Numbered from the stretch's first letter, positions 41,380-50,576 are shown. The stretch: DNA of 64,000 nt from Paenibacillus rhizosphaerae (GCF_014192015.1 NZ_JACHXJ010000003.1:372001-436000), one strand, 5' to 3'. The notes: generated from the letters alone by a model not told the origin. Program-made: numbers and translations.

Positions 41380-42000
41380 TCAACGCGGTGGCATAGAAGA
41401 AAGCCGGTCCATATGGCGATGCAGCACATCCACCAGATCCGTATCCTCCCCTAGCTCCAGCCACTCCTCGATGGAGACGCGCAGGGCGGCCATATAGACA
41501 GCCACCAAAAACCGGACTTCATCACGGTCCACCCCGATTTCGAACTTAGACCACAGTGCATCGCAGAGGGCCGGCTCCGTCTCCATCAGCGTGTACAGAA
41601 ACAGCGAGGCAATGGAGGGCGTTTGTCCGGCAATTCGGTACCGGAGTACAAGACCCGGGCGCTGCTTCTGGTATTGGCCGGCCAGGTAGCCGAAGACCGA
41701 CTTCAGTGCTGCATGGGGTGATGCCGGAGGCGCCGCTTCCTGCAAGTATCGGATCCCGTCAAGCTGCGTGCTGCGGATCGGTCCCGACAGCACTTCCTCC
41801 TTGGACGCATAATACCGGAAAAACGTGCGCGACGACATCGTGACCGCATCGGCAACGTCCTGAATCGAGGTCTGCTCATAGCCCTTCTGCTGAAACAGCC
41901 GAAGCGCCGCTTCCTCGATCGCCGCCTGGGCCAGGCGCTTTTTTCGCTCCCGCAAACCTGCCGGCGCTTCTATGGGATGTATGTTTTCTTTAGGATTCAT
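41380..42000 (-). CDS. TetR-family regulator
   Basis: A 206-residue TetR protein: helix-turn-helix at about 20-65 (EEAALRLFQQKGYEQTSIQDV, with MSSRTFFRYYASKEE) and an all-helical ligand domain. Divergent from the cytochrome P450 gene, with a perfect 15-bp palindrome inside the P450 promoter spacer, so it very likely represses the P450 gene and itself. May also act on the epoxide hydrolase, but the dyads there differ in sequence. Confidence 0.9.
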   Translation of the reverse strand: MNPKENIHPIEAPAGLRERKKRLAQAAIEEAALRLFQQKGYEQTSIQDVADAVTMSSRTFFRYYASKEEVLSGPIRSTQLDGIRYLQEAAPPASPHAALKSVFGYLAGQYQKQRPGLVLRYRIAGQTPSIASLFLYTLMETEPALCDALWSKFEIGVDRDEVRFLVAVYMAALRVSIEEWLELGEDTDLVDVLHRHMDRLSSMPPR

Positions 42001-42017
42001 CTCGAATTCTTCCTTCG

Positions 42018-42047
42018 TTGACTTTTGTCACTCAGTGACATTATATT
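42018..42047 (+). promoter_or_regulatory. P450 promoter with embedded TetR operator
   Basis: TTGACT (42018-42023), 18-base spacer, TATATT (42042-42047). The spacer holds the perfect palindrome TGTCACT-C-AGTGACA at 42026-42040. The leader from here to the P450 start is about 190 bases and holds no evident gene. Confidence 0.82.
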
Positions 42048-42238
42048 GGATTTAAGCGCAATCCACAATGCAAAATACAAACACGGCTGCGCGAACTTGT
42101 ACGCCCAAGCCTTTCGGGACGAGCCTTCTATTATTCCACCTGAAATCACAGCTTATTTCAATCATTCGATCATACCCAAAGACAGCTCCGTCCTGCCATG
42201 GCAAGGCTAAAATACTCTGCTTATGAAAGGATGGTTTG

Positions 42239-43498
42239 ATGATGAATCCGTCAGATCCCATTGCCCCGGAAGCGCTGAATCTTTTCAGCGGTGCCAGCGG
42301 GGAAAATCCGTTCCCTGTATTCGCCCAGATGAGAGAAATGAACGCCGTCATTCCGATCCCGTTTCCGATGGGCGGGCCGGATCGTCAAGCGTGGATGGTC
42401 ACCCGGATGGAGGAAGCGTTGCAGGTGCTCAAAGACCATGCCCATTTCACAGTGGACCCCGCCTCGATCGACGGCAGTGAAGATTTCAGAAAGAGCCTGG
42501 CCGGCGGTTCGGATCCGTCCGCACCTCCCACTTTTTTCACCGGACACTCCATGCTCACGGTCGATGACCCGGACCACCGGCGGCTGCGGAGCCTGGTATC
42601 GAAGGCGTTCTCACCGCGATACATGGAGAGCCTCCGTCCCCGCGTGCAGGAAATCGCCGACGAACTGCTGGACAAGGTCCAGGCGCAAGGCGGGATGGAC
42701 CTCGTCAAGGACTACGCCTATCCGCTCCCGATCAACGTCATTTCCGAAATGCTCGGCGTTCCCCAGGAGGACCGGGAGCAGATACATACCTGGTCAGCCG
42801 CTCTCGCCCACGGACTGGGACTGGGAAGACGCGAGCCGGGCGTTGAAGAAAACCTGCGCGCCTTCGGCGAGTATACCGCCCGGCTGGTGGCTTCCAAACG
42901 GCAGCAGCCTGCGGACGACCTCATCAGCCAGCTGATCGCGATCGAAGAGGAAGGAGACCGGCTCACGGAAACCGAGCTCGTGTCGATGATCACCCTGCTC
43001 ATCTTTGCCGGCCATGAAACCACCTCGAACCTGATCGCCACCGGCAGCCTGATGCTGCTGGATCATCCGGAGCAGCTGGAGAAGCTCAAGGCTGAGCCGA
43101 GCCTGGTGCCGTCCGCCGTTGAGGAGCTGCTGCGCTTCAACGGGCCGGCTACTATTGCCGGACCTCGCTTTGCCACGGAGGACATCGTGCTCGCCGGGCA
43201 GTCCATCAAGAAAGGCGATGCGGTGATCCCCGTGCTGAAATCGGCCAATCGGGACGAGCGCCAGTTCGACCAGTCCGAAGAGCTGGACATTACGCGTCGA
43301 ATCAACCGGCATCTCGCCTTTGGCCACGGCATCCATATGTGCCTGGGAGCCCCGCTGGCCCGCATCGAAGGGGACATCGCTTTTACCACGCTGCTGAAAC
43401 GCATGCCGAACCTGCGGCTGAGCATTCCCCGGGATGAGATCCCTTGGAACTTTACGCTTAGTTCCCAAGGGCTGGCTGCCCTGCCTGTGTCCTTTTAA
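42239..43498 (+). CDS. Cytochrome P450
   Basis: A 419-residue soluble bacterial P450, resembling the CYP107-like class. I-helix oxygen-activation motif FAGHETTSN, K-helix E-x-x-R (VEELLRF) and heme-binding loop FGHGIHMCLGAPLAR with thiolate ligand C368. Needs ferredoxin and reductase partners, which are not in the window. ATG 42239 has AAAGG eight bases upstream; ATG 42242 is an alternative. Controlled by the TetR operator in its promoter. Hydroxylation or epoxidation of a lipid-like or xenobiotic substrate is a plausible role beside the epoxide hydrolase. Confidence 0.93.
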   Translation: MMNPSDPIAPEALNLFSGASGENPFPVFAQMREMNAVIPIPFPMGGPDRQAWMVTRMEEALQVLKDHAHFTVDPASIDGSEDFRKSLAGGSDPSAPPTFFTGHSMLTVDDPDHRRLRSLVSKAFSPRYMESLRPRVQEIADELLDKVQAQGGMDLVKDYAYPLPINVISEMLGVPQEDREQIHTWSAALAHGLGLGRREPGVEENLRAFGEYTARLVASKRQQPADDLISQLIAIEEEGDRLTETELVSMITLLIFAGHETTSNLIATGSLMLLDHPEQLEKLKAEPSLVPSAVEELLRFNGPATIAGPRFATEDIVLAGQSIKKGDAVIPVLKSANRDERQFDQSEELDITRRINRHLAFGHGIHMCLGAPLARIEGDIAFTTLLKRMPNLRLSIPRDEIPWNFTLSSQGLAALPVSF

Positions 43499-43512
43499 AT
43501 CCATATTCATGA

Positions 43513-43540
43513 GAAGCCCTTGGAACCCAAGGGCTTTTTC
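43513..43540 (+). terminator. Terminator of the P450 gene
   Basis: GAAGCCCTTGG-AAC-CCAAGGGCTTTTTC. Confidence 0.88.
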
Positions 43541-43591
43541 TTATGCGGGATGGAGCCGCAGTACTCCGATTGGTTCGTAACGTATAAAAAG

Positions 43592-43633
43592 AAAACCACT
43601 GATCGATGGGCATCCCATTGATCAGTGGTTTTT
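43592..43633 (-). terminator. Terminator of gdhA (bidirectional)
   Basis: AAAACCACTGATCGATGGG, CAT loop, CCCATTGATCAGTGGTTTTT; a long stem with one mismatch. Confidence 0.9.
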
Positions 43634-43682
43634 ATCGTGATATGAGTTGATTTTGATCGATTCAGCAAGCTCCGGGGAGGAC

Positions 43683-45059
43683 TTAGACGATCCCCTGAGC
43701 GATCATAGCGTCCGCTACCTTCCGGAATCCGGCAGCATTGGCGCCTACGACGAGATTGCCATGATATCCGTATTCATCGGCTGCCTGAACGCAGCTCGCA
43801 TAAATATTTTTCATGATATCATTGAGCTTTGCGTCAACTTCTTCAAAGCTCCAGGACATTCTCATGCTGTTCTGGGCCATTTCCAGCGCAGATACGGCAA
43901 CGCCGCCCGCGTTCGCTGCTTTGGCCGGTGCAAACAGGACACCGTTCTTCTGGAAAATTTCGATCGCTTGAAGGGTGGACGGCATGTTTGCGCCCTCACC
44001 GATCGCCTTCACGCCATTCTTAACCAGCAAAGCGGCCGATTCCTCGTCGATTTCGTTTTGCGTGGCGCAAGGCAGCGCGATATCGCATGGAACTGTCCAA
44101 ATGTCACGGCAGCCCTCGACATAAACGGCATCCGGATGTTCATTAACGTACTCTTTAATCCGTTTCCGCTCTACTTCCTTCAGGCGCTGAACCGTATCGA
44201 TGTCCAGTCCCTTCTCGTCGTAGATATAGCCGTTGGAATCGCTGCACGCGACGACCGTAGCCCCGAGCTCTTTCGCTTTGCGCATGGCATAAATCGATAC
44301 GTTTCCGGAACCGGATACGACGACTTTGCTTCCCTCAAAGGACAGGTCGTTGTCTTTCAGCATTTCATCCACGAAATACACACATCCGTAGCCGGTTGCT
44401 TCCGTACGCGCCAGGCTTCCGCCGTATCCGATGCCCTTGCCCGTAAGCACGCCGGCCTCGTTGCCGCCCCGGATCCGCTTATACTGCCCGAACATGTACC
44501 CGATCTCCCGGGCTCCTACGCCGATGTCGCCGGCAGGGACGTCCGCATCGGGTCCGATATACTTATACAGCTCCGTCATGAAGCTTTGGGTAAAACGCAT
44601 GATTTCCCGGTCCGACTTGCCCTTTGGATCAAAATCGGAGCCGCCCTTGCCTCCGCCGATCGGCTGGCCGGTTAATGCGTTTTTCAAGATTTGCTCAAAA
44701 CCCAAAAACTTGATGATGCTTGCATTGACGGAAGGATGGAACCGGAGTCCTCCCTTATATGGACCGAGTGCACTGTTGAATTGTACCCGAAATCCCCGGT
44801 TAACCTGAATCTTGTTGTTATCGTCCACCCAAGGCACGCGGAATGTGATGAGACGCTCTGGTTCGACCATGCGCTCTAAAATGCCTTGTTCCATGTACTC
44901 CGGATGTTTTGCAAGAACAGGTACCAGCGAGTCGAAGATTTCCTTGACCGCCTGGTGGAACTCATCCTCGGAAGGATTCCGGGAAACGACTAAACTGTAC
45001 ACATCGTTAACATACTTTTCGGCTGTATTTAAACCCTGCGTATCCATTACACTATTCAT
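43683..45059 (-). CDS. gdhA: NADP-specific glutamate dehydrogenase
   Basis: A 458-residue enzyme of the hexameric GdhA class. Glutamate/2-oxoglutarate-binding GGLRFHPSVNASIIKFLGFEQ-type region with catalytic Lys in GGGKGGSDFDPKGKS, Rossmann domain with SGSGNVSIYAMRKAKELGA and EGANMPST. Makes glutamate from 2-oxoglutarate and ammonia. ATG 45059 follows AAGGGG; the longer frame adds ten residues without a ribosome site. Single-gene unit; the AT-rich upstream region (45120-45180) is probably its promoter. Confidence 0.95.
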   Translation of the reverse strand: MNSVMDTQGLNTAEKYVNDVYSLVVSRNPSEDEFHQAVKEIFDSLVPVLAKHPEYMEQGILERMVEPERLITFRVPWVDDNNKIQVNRGFRVQFNSALGPYKGGLRFHPSVNASIIKFLGFEQILKNALTGQPIGGGKGGSDFDPKGKSDREIMRFTQSFMTELYKYIGPDADVPAGDIGVGAREIGYMFGQYKRIRGGNEAGVLTGKGIGYGGSLARTEATGYGCVYFVDEMLKDNDLSFEGSKVVVSGSGNVSIYAMRKAKELGATVVACSDSNGYIYDEKGLDIDTVQRLKEVERKRIKEYVNEHPDAVYVEGCRDIWTVPCDIALPCATQNEIDEESAALLVKNGVKAIGEGANMPSTLQAIEIFQKNGVLFAPAKAANAGGVAVSALEMAQNSMRMSWSFEEVDAKLNDIMKNIYASCVQAADEYGYHGNLVVGANAAGFRKVADAMIAQGIV

Positions 45060-45197
45060 AACCCAACCCCTTTTGCACAATTCGCACATTTTTTTGCACT
45101 ATAACGCTTTGCTTCACTAAATTCTAATGCAGGTTAAGGGGTTTTTTCCAATAAAAAATATTTTTTTAGTCGATTAAATGCATTTATCGGTGCAAAA

Positions 45198-46181
45198 TTA
45201 CAGCAATTGTTGGCGCAGTTCTGCATCGCTTTTCGCGGATAAGTAACCGAGCGGGATATCAAACACGGTTTTGGCACCAACCGCTCCTTCTTTCGCCAAC
45301 CGGACAGCAGCTCTTGCATAAGCGGTCAATACGCTCGCGGTGAATTCCGGATTGCTCTCCAGCTTCAAGCTGAATTCAACGATTTGCTTCGTTCCTTGGC
45401 CGGTCACCCCGCTCCGGATCACAAATCCGCCGTGCGGCATGCCGCTGTGCTCGGATTTCAGCTCTTCTTCCTTAATGAAATGGACCGTTGTGTCATAGTC
45501 TGCAAAATAGTTAGGCATGTTCACGATGGTCTTTTCAATCTCGGCACGGTCCGCACCCTCTTCAGCAACGACATAGCAAATCCGTTCGTGCTTCTCGCGG
45601 GTTGCCAGTTCCGGCGTTTCGCCGCTGCGAATTCGTTCGATGACGCTTTCTACCGGCACGGTATACTGTACCCCTGCTTTAACGCCCGGAACGCGGCGTA
45701 TGGCATCCGAATGGCCCTGGCTGACGCCTTTACCCCAAAAAGTGTATTCCTTACCCTGCGGGAGAATAGATTCAGCGAGCAGTCTGTTCATGGAGAACAA
45801 GCCTGGATCCCAGCCGGTGGAAATGACGCTGACGGTTTGTCCATTTTTAGCCGCTGCATCCACACTTGCAAAAAACTCAGGAATCTTGGCATGCGTATCA
45901 AAGCTGTCCACCGTGTTAAACTGGGCGGCAATGGCCGGGGTCTGCTCGGGAAGATCGGTTGCGGATCCTCCGCACAGGATCATGACATCGATCGATCCTT
46001 TATATTGTTCCACCGTCGATACATGCTCAAATTTGACGCCTGCTTCCGAAGGCATCTGCGACGGGTCACGCCGCGTAAATACCGCTACCAATTCCATATC
46101 TTCGTTCTGAGCGATGGATTGCTGGACGCCTCGTCCAAGGTTACCATAGCCGACAATTCCAATTCTGATTTTCGATGCCAT
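45198..46181 (-). CDS. ddh: Meso-diaminopimelate D-dehydrogenase
   Basis: A 327-residue NADP-dependent enzyme of the expected length. Rossmann start IRIGIVGYGNLGRGVQ, LCGGSATDLPEQ, STGWDPGLFSMNRLL and GHSDAIRRVPGV substrate region. It interconverts meso-diaminopimelate and tetrahydrodipicolinate, the one-step lysine/peptidoglycan precursor route. ATG 46181 has GGAGGG upstream; the longer frame adds 16 weak residues. Next to gdhA, both ammonia-using, but with separate starts and a gap of 138 bases. Confidence 0.94.
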   Translation of the reverse strand: MASKIRIGIVGYGNLGRGVQQSIAQNEDMELVAVFTRRDPSQMPSEAGVKFEHVSTVEQYKGSIDVMILCGGSATDLPEQTPAIAAQFNTVDSFDTHAKIPEFFASVDAAAKNGQTVSVISTGWDPGLFSMNRLLAESILPQGKEYTFWGKGVSQGHSDAIRRVPGVKAGVQYTVPVESVIERIRSGETPELATREKHERICYVVAEEGADRAEIEKTIVNMPNYFADYDTTVHFIKEEELKSEHSGMPHGGFVIRSGVTGQGTKQIVEFSLKLESNPEFTASVLTAYARAAVRLAKEGAVGAKTVFDIPLGYLSAKSDAELRQQLL

Positions 46182-46267
46182 TTTTATGTCCCTCCACTTA
46201 TTCTGATTATCCTTTTGATTATATGACATGAGATGTCATATGCAAAGTAAAAATACGAAAGAACGGG

Positions 46268-46296
46268 AAAAAGCCCTTGATTTTCAAGGGCTTTTA
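46268..46296. terminator. Terminator after the SDR gene
   Basis: AAAAGCCCTTGA-TTT-TCAAGGGCTTTT, symmetric; lies between the SDR stop and the ddh start region. Confidence 0.88.
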
Positions 46297-46313
46297 CTGC
46301 AATATGGAAGCAT

Positions 46314-47027
46314 TTACCACGGGAGCGTGTCATCCATGTAGAAAAATCCGCCGGTCGGGCCATCCTCAGGTATCGTTGCCAGCCGAACAGCCGTGACCGC
46401 GCCTTCTTCAGCCGTCAGTTCCGCCTTGTCACCGCCCATGCGGGTCTTCACCAAACCCGGATGCACCGCGTTAATTTTCAGGTTCGTCCCGCTGGTCTTT
46501 TGCGCCAAGTAGGCCGTCAGCATGTTCAGCGCCGCTTTTGAGGCCGAATAGGCCGGTGTCGCAATACGCTGCGCCAGCTCGTTCGTCAGGATGAATTGCA
46601 TTGACCCGAGCGCGCTGCTTTGGTTCACGATCCTCCCCGCCTCACTCTTCTGCAGCAATGGCAGCAGTGCCTCTGTAATAAAATAGGGCGCAAACGTGTT
46701 CACTTCAAACGTATCTCTGAAAGCGTCTCCCACATATTCATATTTTTCCAAGTGGACGCCTGCATTGTTGACCAGGATATCGAGCCGGCCGTATTCCGTT
46801 TCAATCCATTTCGCGAGTTGCGCGATATGGCCTTCATTCGTAACCTCCAGCTGAACGCCGACCGCTTCGATCCCCTGCTTGCGAAGCTCCGATGCCGCCT
46901 GATCCGCCGCTTCTTTCGTCCGGGCTGCCGTTAATACCGTAATGCCCTGCTGGCCCAACTGTTTGGCCACCTCAAATCCGATTCCTTTGCCGGCTCCTGT
47001 CACAAGTGCAATTTTGGTGTTGTTCAT
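46314..47027 (-). CDS. Short-chain dehydrogenase/reductase
   Basis: A 237-residue SDR similar to carbonyl reductases. T-G-x3-G-x-G in VTGAGKGIGFEVA, N-N-A-G, catalytic Ser, then Y-x3-K in PAYSASKAALN. Reduces carbonyls with NADPH; substrate unknown. ATG 47027 follows GGGAGGAATTG. It is 27 bases after the quinone reductase gene and shares its transcript, under the TetR-type operators upstream. Confidence 0.9.
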   Translation of the reverse strand: MNNTKIALVTGAGKGIGFEVAKQLGQQGITVLTAARTKEAADQAASELRKQGIEAVGVQLEVTNEGHIAQLAKWIETEYGRLDILVNNAGVHLEKYEYVGDAFRDTFEVNTFAPYFITEALLPLLQKSEAGRIVNQSSALGSMQFILTNELAQRIATPAYSASKAALNMLTAYLAQKTSGTNLKINAVHPGLVKTRMGGDKAELTAEEGAVTAVRLATIPEDGPTGGFFYMDDTLPW

Positions 47028-47054
47028 ATTCAATTCCTCCCTGTTATGAAATGG

Positions 47055-47609
47055 TTAATTGATTTCAAGTGCTTCGTATTGTACAGGCTGCGCCTCAACC
47101 AAATGCTTGACATACGCGGCCTGGCTGTCGGCGATCTGCTCATCCGTCACATGATGCGCGTCATGCAGCGCAAAAGGCGGCAGATAACGGGCGCTCACAT
47201 AGTTAGCCAGCGCTTCTACCGGCTTCGCGATATCCCTGATCGTAAACAGGTTATATCCTCCCGGCTGATATGAAACGGCGGTGCCTGAGGTGGAGATCGC
47301 AATTCCAAGCTCCTTGCCCTTTAACCGGTCTCCTCCGGGACCAAAAGCCCAGCCGTATGTGAGAACCTCATCAAACCACTGTTTGAGGAGCGGCGGCGTA
47401 CTGTACCAGTACAGCGGATATTGAAAAATAATGCGGTCATGGCTCTCCAGCAGACTTTGCTCCCTTGCTACGTCGATATTTCTGTCCGGATAGGCTTCAT
47501 ACAGCCGGTGTACGGTCGTCTCTGCTTGCTGTTGTGCCGCTTCGGTCCAGGCCCGGCTGATCCGGGAGGTATTTAAATCTGGATGGGCTGCAATAATTAA
47601 CGTCTTCAT
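47055..47609 (-). CDS. NAD(P)H oxidoreductase, flavodoxin-like (MdaB/KefF/YwrO type)
   Basis: A 184-residue flavoprotein: IIAAHPDLNTSRISRA opening, FQYPLYWYSTPPLLKQWFDEVLTYGWAFG FMN/quinone region (read in two parts), and GTAVSYQPGGYN. Two-electron quinone reductases of this kind protect against quinones and electrophiles. ATG 47609 has AAAGGAG ten bases upstream. First gene of the pair with the SDR, preceded by two GAATGATCATTC-like operators. Confidence 0.88.
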   Translation of the reverse strand: MKTLIIAAHPDLNTSRISRAWTEAAQQQAETTVHRLYEAYPDRNIDVAREQSLLESHDRIIFQYPLYWYSTPPLLKQWFDEVLTYGWAFGPGGDRLKGKELGIAISTSGTAVSYQPGGYNLFTIRDIAKPVEALANYVSARYLPPFALHDAHHVTDEQIADSQAAYVKHLVEAQPVQYEALEIN

Positions 47610-47627
47610 AACAAATCGTCTCCTTTT

Positions 47628-47710
47628 GGGAATGATCATTCTCCTTTCCATGCGCCAAGTCATTCTTATTACACAGTTTTAGCCCTGTTATTTCGGGAAC
47701 GTTCATTCTA
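47628..47710. promoter_or_regulatory. Two TetR-type operators upstream of the quinone reductase/SDR operon
   Basis: GGGAATGATCATTCTC at 47628-47643 and TTTCGGGAACGTTCATTCTA at 47691-47710. The core GAATGATCATTC is a perfect palindrome. The same motif recurs on the other side of the TetR gene. Confidence 0.72.
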
Positions 47711-47733
47711 TAATTACGAAAAAAAATATGTTT

Positions 47734-48312
47734 TTATTTTTTGACGAAGCGTATCGTTACTTCTGCGATCCGCTCCAATTTTTCTTGGGGAAGGGACGTC
47801 CGCTTCATCACTCGAATTCCCACCAGAGCGTTATGAAGGTACTCCGCCAATTCTTCCGCTTCATATTCCCTTGTAAACTCGCCGTTCTGCTGCCCCCAAA
47901 ACACGATTTCCCTCAGCAGCTGCTCGGCTTTGGCAAATGCCTCCGTCGCCTTTGCGTCCACCTCTTCGTCACGGATCCCGAGTTCCACGGCCGAGTTCAC
48001 GACCATGCAGCCTGGCGGGACGTCTTCATCCCCATGAATCACGTATTGGAAAACAAACTCCAGCGCCTGTTCGGCCGTTTCCGACTGCTTAACCCCTGCT
48101 GACATTTTGGCGTTGAACCGTTCCCCAAAGCGGTCGATCGCTTTCAGGAACAACGTGTGCTTATCGGTGAACGTATCATACAGGCTTCTGCGGTGAATGC
48201 CCATATGCTCAACAAGGTCGTTCATGGATGTCTTCTCGTAACCCTGTTCCCAGAACAGCTTCATCGCTTTCTCCAGAACGGCGCTTTCCTCAAATTCTTT
48301 GCTTCTGGCCAC
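47734..48312 (-). CDS. TetR-family regulator
   Basis: A 192-residue TetR protein: helix-turn-helix at about 10-55 (KAMKLFWEQGYEKTSMNDLV, with IHRRSLYDTFTDKHTLF) and a TetR_C ligand domain with PPGCMVVNSAVE. The start is taken as GTG 48312 with GGAGG seven bases upstream. Flanked on both sides by copies of a GAATGATCATTC-like operator, so it probably controls itself, the quinone reductase/SDR pair and possibly the GH8 gene. Confidence 0.88.
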   Translation of the reverse strand: MARSKEFEESAVLEKAMKLFWEQGYEKTSMNDLVEHMGIHRRSLYDTFTDKHTLFLKAIDRFGERFNAKMSAGVKQSETAEQALEFVFQYVIHGDEDVPPGCMVVNSAVELGIRDEEVDAKATEAFAKAEQLLREIVFWGQQNGEFTREYEAEELAEYLHNALVGIRVMKRTSLPQEKLERIAEVTIRFVKK

Positions 48313-48341
48313 CCCGTACACCTCCTTCCGTCATCTTATCA

Positions 48342-48501
48342 TTTCGGGAATAATCAGTATAGAAAATCTGTCTTTTCCGCTCCGAATCCCCTCTCTTAGC
48401 TTAAATATAATATGGCCTATTTCGAGAATGCCCATTCTATTTCACACGCTGTAAACCGTCCTCTTTACGAATTGATCATAACATTTCGGGAACGATCGGT
48501 A
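48342..48501. promoter_or_regulatory. Three further TetR-type operators ahead of tetR and GH8
   Basis: TTTCGGGAATAATCAGTAT (48342-48360), TTCGAGAATGCCCATTCTAT (48421-48440) and TTTCGGGAACGATCGGTA (48484-48501). These match the two sites upstream of the quinone reductase gene. Sites two and three are closer to the rightward GH8 gene. Confidence 0.65.
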
Positions 48502-48616
48502 AAGTATTATTTTAATACCCGGAACCTAAACATCTATAATTTGAAGGGTAAACGCTTTAATTTTTAGAGCTCCTGTTATGTTACGATAAGCTTAAACGAA
48601 CAGCTGGAGGTTGACT

Positions 48617-49759
48617 ATGGCTCTAACGATGCAAGGTGCGTTCTATACCGGCAATTACCGTAATGTATTCGTGGAAGCGGGTTATTCGCAAGACGAGATC
48701 GAAGCCAGGCTTGAACAGGCGTGGAACGACCTGTTTGACGGTGCACCTGAGGTTCGGATCTACTTCCCTCTTGGCGAGGATAAAGGATATGTTCTGGATA
48801 CAGGCAACTCGGACGTCCGCACCGAAGGGATGTCATACGGCATGATGATGGCCGTTCAGATGGACAAGAAGGACATCTTCGACCGGCTCTGGAATTTTTC
48901 CAAATCGTATATGCAGCATAAGGAAGGACGTTACAAGGATTATTTCGCTTGGCACTGCAAGCCGGACGGCACCCGCCTGTCTCCTGGACCCGCACCTGAC
49001 GGGGAGGAATACTTCGCGATGGCCCTGTTTTTTGCTTCAAGCCGGTGGGGCGACGGACCGCCGCCGTACGATTACTCTGAGCAGGCGAAGACGATTCTTC
49101 GTGCTTGTGTTCACCAAGGTCAGGACCAAGAAGGAGATCCGATGTGGGACCCTGCAACCAAGCTGATCAAGTTCATCCCGGAGTCTCCTTTCAGCGATCC
49201 TTCCTACCATCTCCCCCACTTCTACGAGTTGTTCGCTCAGCGTGCCGACGAACGGGATCGGACTTTTTGGAAAGAAGCTGCGGTCGCCAGCCGGACTTAT
49301 CTGCATCTGGCCTGTCACCCCGAAACAGGACTGTCTCCGGAGTATGCGAACTACGACGGCACGCCGGCCGAACCGCAGCCCCATGGCGATTTCCGCCATT
49401 TCTTCAGCGATGCGTACCGGGTGGCGGCCAACATTGCCCTCGACTGGGAATGGTTCCGCCAGGATCCATGGCAGGTTGGGCAGTCCAACCGGATTCAGCG
49501 GTTCTTCCGGGAGATCGAGCCGTCCGAATACCGTAGATACCGCATCGACGGGAGCCCTTTCGAAGAGCCTGCCCTGCACCCCATCGGTCTGTTGGCCACC
49601 AATGCGATGGCTTCGCTGGCCGCGGACGGTGAAGATGCGCTCCCCTTCGTTCACAAGTTCTGGAGCACACCGCTTAGAACCGGCATTCGCCGATATTACG
49701 ACAACTGCCTTTATTTTTTCAGCTTGCTGGCGCTAAGCGGAAAATATCGCATCTATTAA
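48617..49759 (+). CDS. Reducing-end xylose-releasing exo-oligoxylanase (GH8)
   Basis: A 380-residue cytosolic (alpha/alpha)6 GH8 enzyme closely resembling B. halodurans Rex. General acid E70 in VRTEGMSYGMMM, base D265 in HFFSDAYR, and long shared stretches such as APDGEEYFA and FSDPSYHLPHFYE. It trims xylose from the reducing end of xylo-oligosaccharides by inversion. ATG 48617 has GGAGG six bases upstream. No xylose transporter or isomerase is adjacent; a GH43 gene lies some 20 kb away. Confidence 0.93.
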   Translation: MALTMQGAFYTGNYRNVFVEAGYSQDEIEARLEQAWNDLFDGAPEVRIYFPLGEDKGYVLDTGNSDVRTEGMSYGMMMAVQMDKKDIFDRLWNFSKSYMQHKEGRYKDYFAWHCKPDGTRLSPGPAPDGEEYFAMALFFASSRWGDGPPPYDYSEQAKTILRACVHQGQDQEGDPMWDPATKLIKFIPESPFSDPSYHLPHFYELFAQRADERDRTFWKEAAVASRTYLHLACHPETGLSPEYANYDGTPAEPQPHGDFRHFFSDAYRVAANIALDWEWFRQDPWQVGQSNRIQRFFREIEPSEYRRYRIDGSPFEEPALHPIGLLATNAMASLAADGEDALPFVHKFWSTPLRTGIRRYYDNCLYFFSLLALSGKYRIY

Positions 49760-49764
49760 ACATG

Positions 49765-49810
49765 CAGAGCAGAGAGCCCTTGATATATAAGGGTTCTCTG
49801 CTCTGTTTTA
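49765..49810 (+). terminator. Strong terminator after the GH8 gene
   Basis: CAGAGCAGAGAGCCCTT, short loop, AAGGGTTCTCTGCTCTG then TTTTA; about 17 pairs with one mismatch. Confidence 0.92.
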
Positions 49811-49991
49811 TCTCCTTCACTGATGATCTTTAAAACCTCACATGACTTCGCTTAGAACCGTCTTTTCTGTTGATTCAGACAAACGGCTAGCTTAAGGTGA
49901 CCAAGTAAGCAAATAAACCTTGATCGGCAAATCATCTTAATATAATGTTTATCTTAACGAGTAAAGACATAAGCTACGTGGAGGAATTATG

Positions 49992-50486
49992 ATGTCACAA
50001 GGAAAAGACCCTTTTTCACCCGATCTCGCTTCCTTACAGCAGGAGATGGTGCATGAGCTGCGCCAGAACAGCACCCGTGCGGTGATGTTCCATCAGCTGA
50101 TCTCGGAACGATTAGGTCTGAACGCCACCGATCACAAATGTTTGGATTACTTGAACCAGGCCGGACCTGTCACGGCCGGCCAGCTGGCCCATTTAACCGG
50201 GCTGACAACCGGAGCCGTGACCAGTGTTATCGACCGGCTCGAACAAGCGGGTTATGTCATCCGGGATAAGGATCCGAACGATCGCAGACGCGTCGTCGTC
50301 AAACCGGTGCCGGAAGGCTCGGCATCCATCTCCCCTTTATTCCAATCGATTATGCAGTCGACGCTCGAGATCGTCTCGCAGTATACGGAGCAGGAACTTC
50401 AGCTGATTTTGAATTTCATCCGGCAGTGCAATGAGATGACTTTAGCTGAGATGAACAAGCTGAAGAAAGAGAAAGGCATGAAGTGA
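49992..50486 (+). CDS. MarR-family regulator
   Basis: A 164-residue MarR protein with winged helix-turn-helix at about 45-110 (TAGQLAHLTGLTTGAVTSVI, then the wing DPNDRRRVVVK) and flanking dimerisation helices. Two in-frame ATG codons at 49989 and 49992; the second has better spacing to GGAGG. A TATAAT-like box lies at about 49940. Orphan; target unknown. Confidence 0.9.
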   Translation: MSQGKDPFSPDLASLQQEMVHELRQNSTRAVMFHQLISERLGLNATDHKCLDYLNQAGPVTAGQLAHLTGLTTGAVTSVIDRLEQAGYVIRDKDPNDRRRVVVKPVPEGSASISPLFQSIMQSTLEIVSQYTEQELQLILNFIRQCNEMTLAEMNKLKKEKGMK

Positions 50487-50576
50487 TAATGAATCCATAC
50501 GCAGCCCTCCCCAACTTATTTTAAACAAATGCATTTTAATTAGCTGCTCCATGATCTTCATGGCCTGCTTATGCAA

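Noticed and set aside
42048..42238. Small gene in the P450 leader
   Set aside because: Frames of about 60 codons exist on both strands but lack ribosome sites and protein-like composition.
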